Shown here piece after piece: positions 6,357 to 6,734 of a stretch of DNA of 6,734 bases. The notes beneath the pieces were generated by a model. It worked only from the letters and a program-made list of their open reading frames with translations. It did no database searches and had not been told where the DNA came from. This stretch comes from Syntrophomonas sp. UBA4911 (GTDB lineage: Bacteria; Bacillota; Syntrophomonadia; Syntrophomonadales; Syntrophomonadaceae), in NCBI GenBank assembly GCA_002398105.1, contig DHCD01000073.1:45946-52679 (forward strand), in the 5' to 3' direction. Every line of letters starts with the position of its first letter. Position 1 is the stretch's first letter. The translations under genes were made by a program, and so were the position numbers.

Positions 6357-6566
6357 TTATTTGCGGATTTCCATTTCCCACAGATCCTTATTATCGACTT
6401 TTATATCTACGGCAAAGCCTTGTGACAAAGCCAGTTTACTTACATTCTCTTTTGAGGTCTGGCTGCTGCCCAGTATATGCAGTTCCCTGGCTCCTGCGTC
6501 AATCGCCTTTTTAGTCCGCAATACCGGAACCGGGCAACTCAGTCCGCGTACATCCAGTTTTTCCAT
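6357..6566 (-). CDS. TusA-family sulfurtransferase / sulfur carrier protein
   Basis: This small cytoplasmic protein has 69 residues from ATG 6566. TusA/SirA/YeeD proteins carry persulfide sulfur (or selenium in some settings) on one cysteine. The family core LDVRGLSCPVPVLRTKKAI is at the N-terminus, with the CPxP motif at C11-P12-V13-P14 and C11 the expected active cysteine. The rest follows the family pattern, ending in a beta strand (LWEMEIRK), and the length is typical. The frame also opens at GTG 6578, but that codon directly follows the AGGAGG (6579-6584) with no spacing. ATG 6566 is used instead; its spacing of 12 bases is long but usable because pairing extends to AGGAGGTG. The ribosome binding site overlaps the stop of the upstream YedE-type gene, so the two are coupled and probably work together in sulfur or selenium handling. 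Confidence 0.92.
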   Translation of the reverse strand: MEKLDVRGLSCPVPVLRTKKAIDAGARELHILGSSQTSKENVSKLALSQGFAVDIKVDNKDLWEMEIRK

Positions 6567-6581
6567 TTTAACGAGCACCTC

Positions 6582-6734
6582 CTACTCTTCCCGGTAACTA
6601 TATCCGATCCATCCCATTAATATGATACCGATAACACAAGCAATCTGGCCGTAATTTCCTACCCCTGCCGCTGAGCCTGCCAGCATGAAGTTATGACAGA
6701 AGGCAGCTCCTACAATCATTCCCACTACCACCGC
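6582..6734 (-). CDS. yedE: YedE/YeeE-type membrane protein, C-terminal end (partial)
   Basis: These are the last 50 residues of a membrane protein cut by the window edge; the frame is open from 6734 to the TAG at 6582-6584. The translation has GMIVGAAFCHNFMLAGSAAG (5-24) followed by a hydrophobic helix (about 31-44) and a short polar tail YSYREE. This resembles the C-terminal end of YedE proteins, as I recall them: GAAF.HNF.LASS.AG...G.IAV.IGL. YedE/YeeE proteins transport sulfur compounds (YeeE takes up thiosulfate), and the YedE branch is tied to selenium metabolism; both pair with TusA-like proteins, as here. The downstream TusA-family gene supports the call. The 5' part is not visible, so full length and cysteine content cannot be checked. 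Confidence 0.75.
   Translation of the reverse strand, partial: AVVVGMIVGAAFCHNFMLAGSAAGVGNYGQIACVIGIILMGWIGYSYREE

Noticed and set aside
6567..6578. GTG start four codons upstream for the TusA gene
   Set aside because: It follows AGGAGG with no spacer. The ATG at 6566 gives the usual TusA N-terminus.
1..6734. CRISPR array, insertion sequence, tRNA or rRNA
   Set aside because: No regularly spaced repeats, transposase-like frames, terminal inverted repeats with target duplications, or tRNA/rRNA signatures were found on either strand.

Overview
The window looks like chromosomal DNA from an anaerobic, low-to-mid GC Bacillota (Clostridia-type) bacterium. Three things suggest this. The gene order is rnhB, then a FliK-like gene, then a FlhB-C-terminal-like gene, which matches rnhB-ylqG-ylqH of Bacillus and many Clostridia. 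Nearly every gene has a strong AGGAGG-type ribosome binding site, and one start codon is TTG. The accessory gene content (an Old-Yellow-Enzyme/iron-sulfur reductase and a YedE-type membrane protein with a TusA partner) is typical of anaerobes. The species cannot be named from this sequence.

Every supported gene is on the minus strand, so transcription runs from high to low coordinates. From the right edge there is: the 3' end of a YedE/YeeE-type membrane protein (6582-6734, truncated by the window); a small TusA-family sulfur/selenium carrier (6357-6566), whose ribosome binding site overlaps the yedE stop; an AT-rich hairpin with a T-run (6273-6313); a secreted or membrane-anchored CapA-family phosphoesterase-like protein with a TTG start (5065-6246); a 158-base intergenic region with small palindromes (4907-5064); a 650-residue OYE-type FMN/[4Fe-4S]/FAD oxidoreductase (2954-4906); ribonuclease HII rnhB (2247-2936), 17 bases further on; a FliK-like protein whose start lies inside the end of rnhB (383-2287); and a 92-residue stand-alone FlhB C-terminal-domain protein (95-373). 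Nothing can be called with confidence in the last 94 bases.

There appear to be three functional blocks. YedE and TusA are translationally coupled and probably move or relay a sulfur or selenium species. CapA is probably a separate cell-envelope gene, with the hairpin in or just ahead of its leader. The oxidoreductase, rnhB, the FliK-like gene and the FlhB-like gene are packed as one transcription unit. The most interesting part is the last pair. In flagellar and type III export systems the FliK C-terminal domain acts on the FlhB C-terminal domain to switch substrate class. Here a FliK-like and a FlhB-C-like protein sit side by side, and no other flagellar gene is seen in this window. The FlhB-like one has no membrane domain and no NPTH self-cleavage site. 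Their function is not established by this sequence.

Three genes have an upstream in-frame GTG that overlaps, or lies too close to, its own Shine-Dalgarno. In each case the downstream ATG was chosen as the start.
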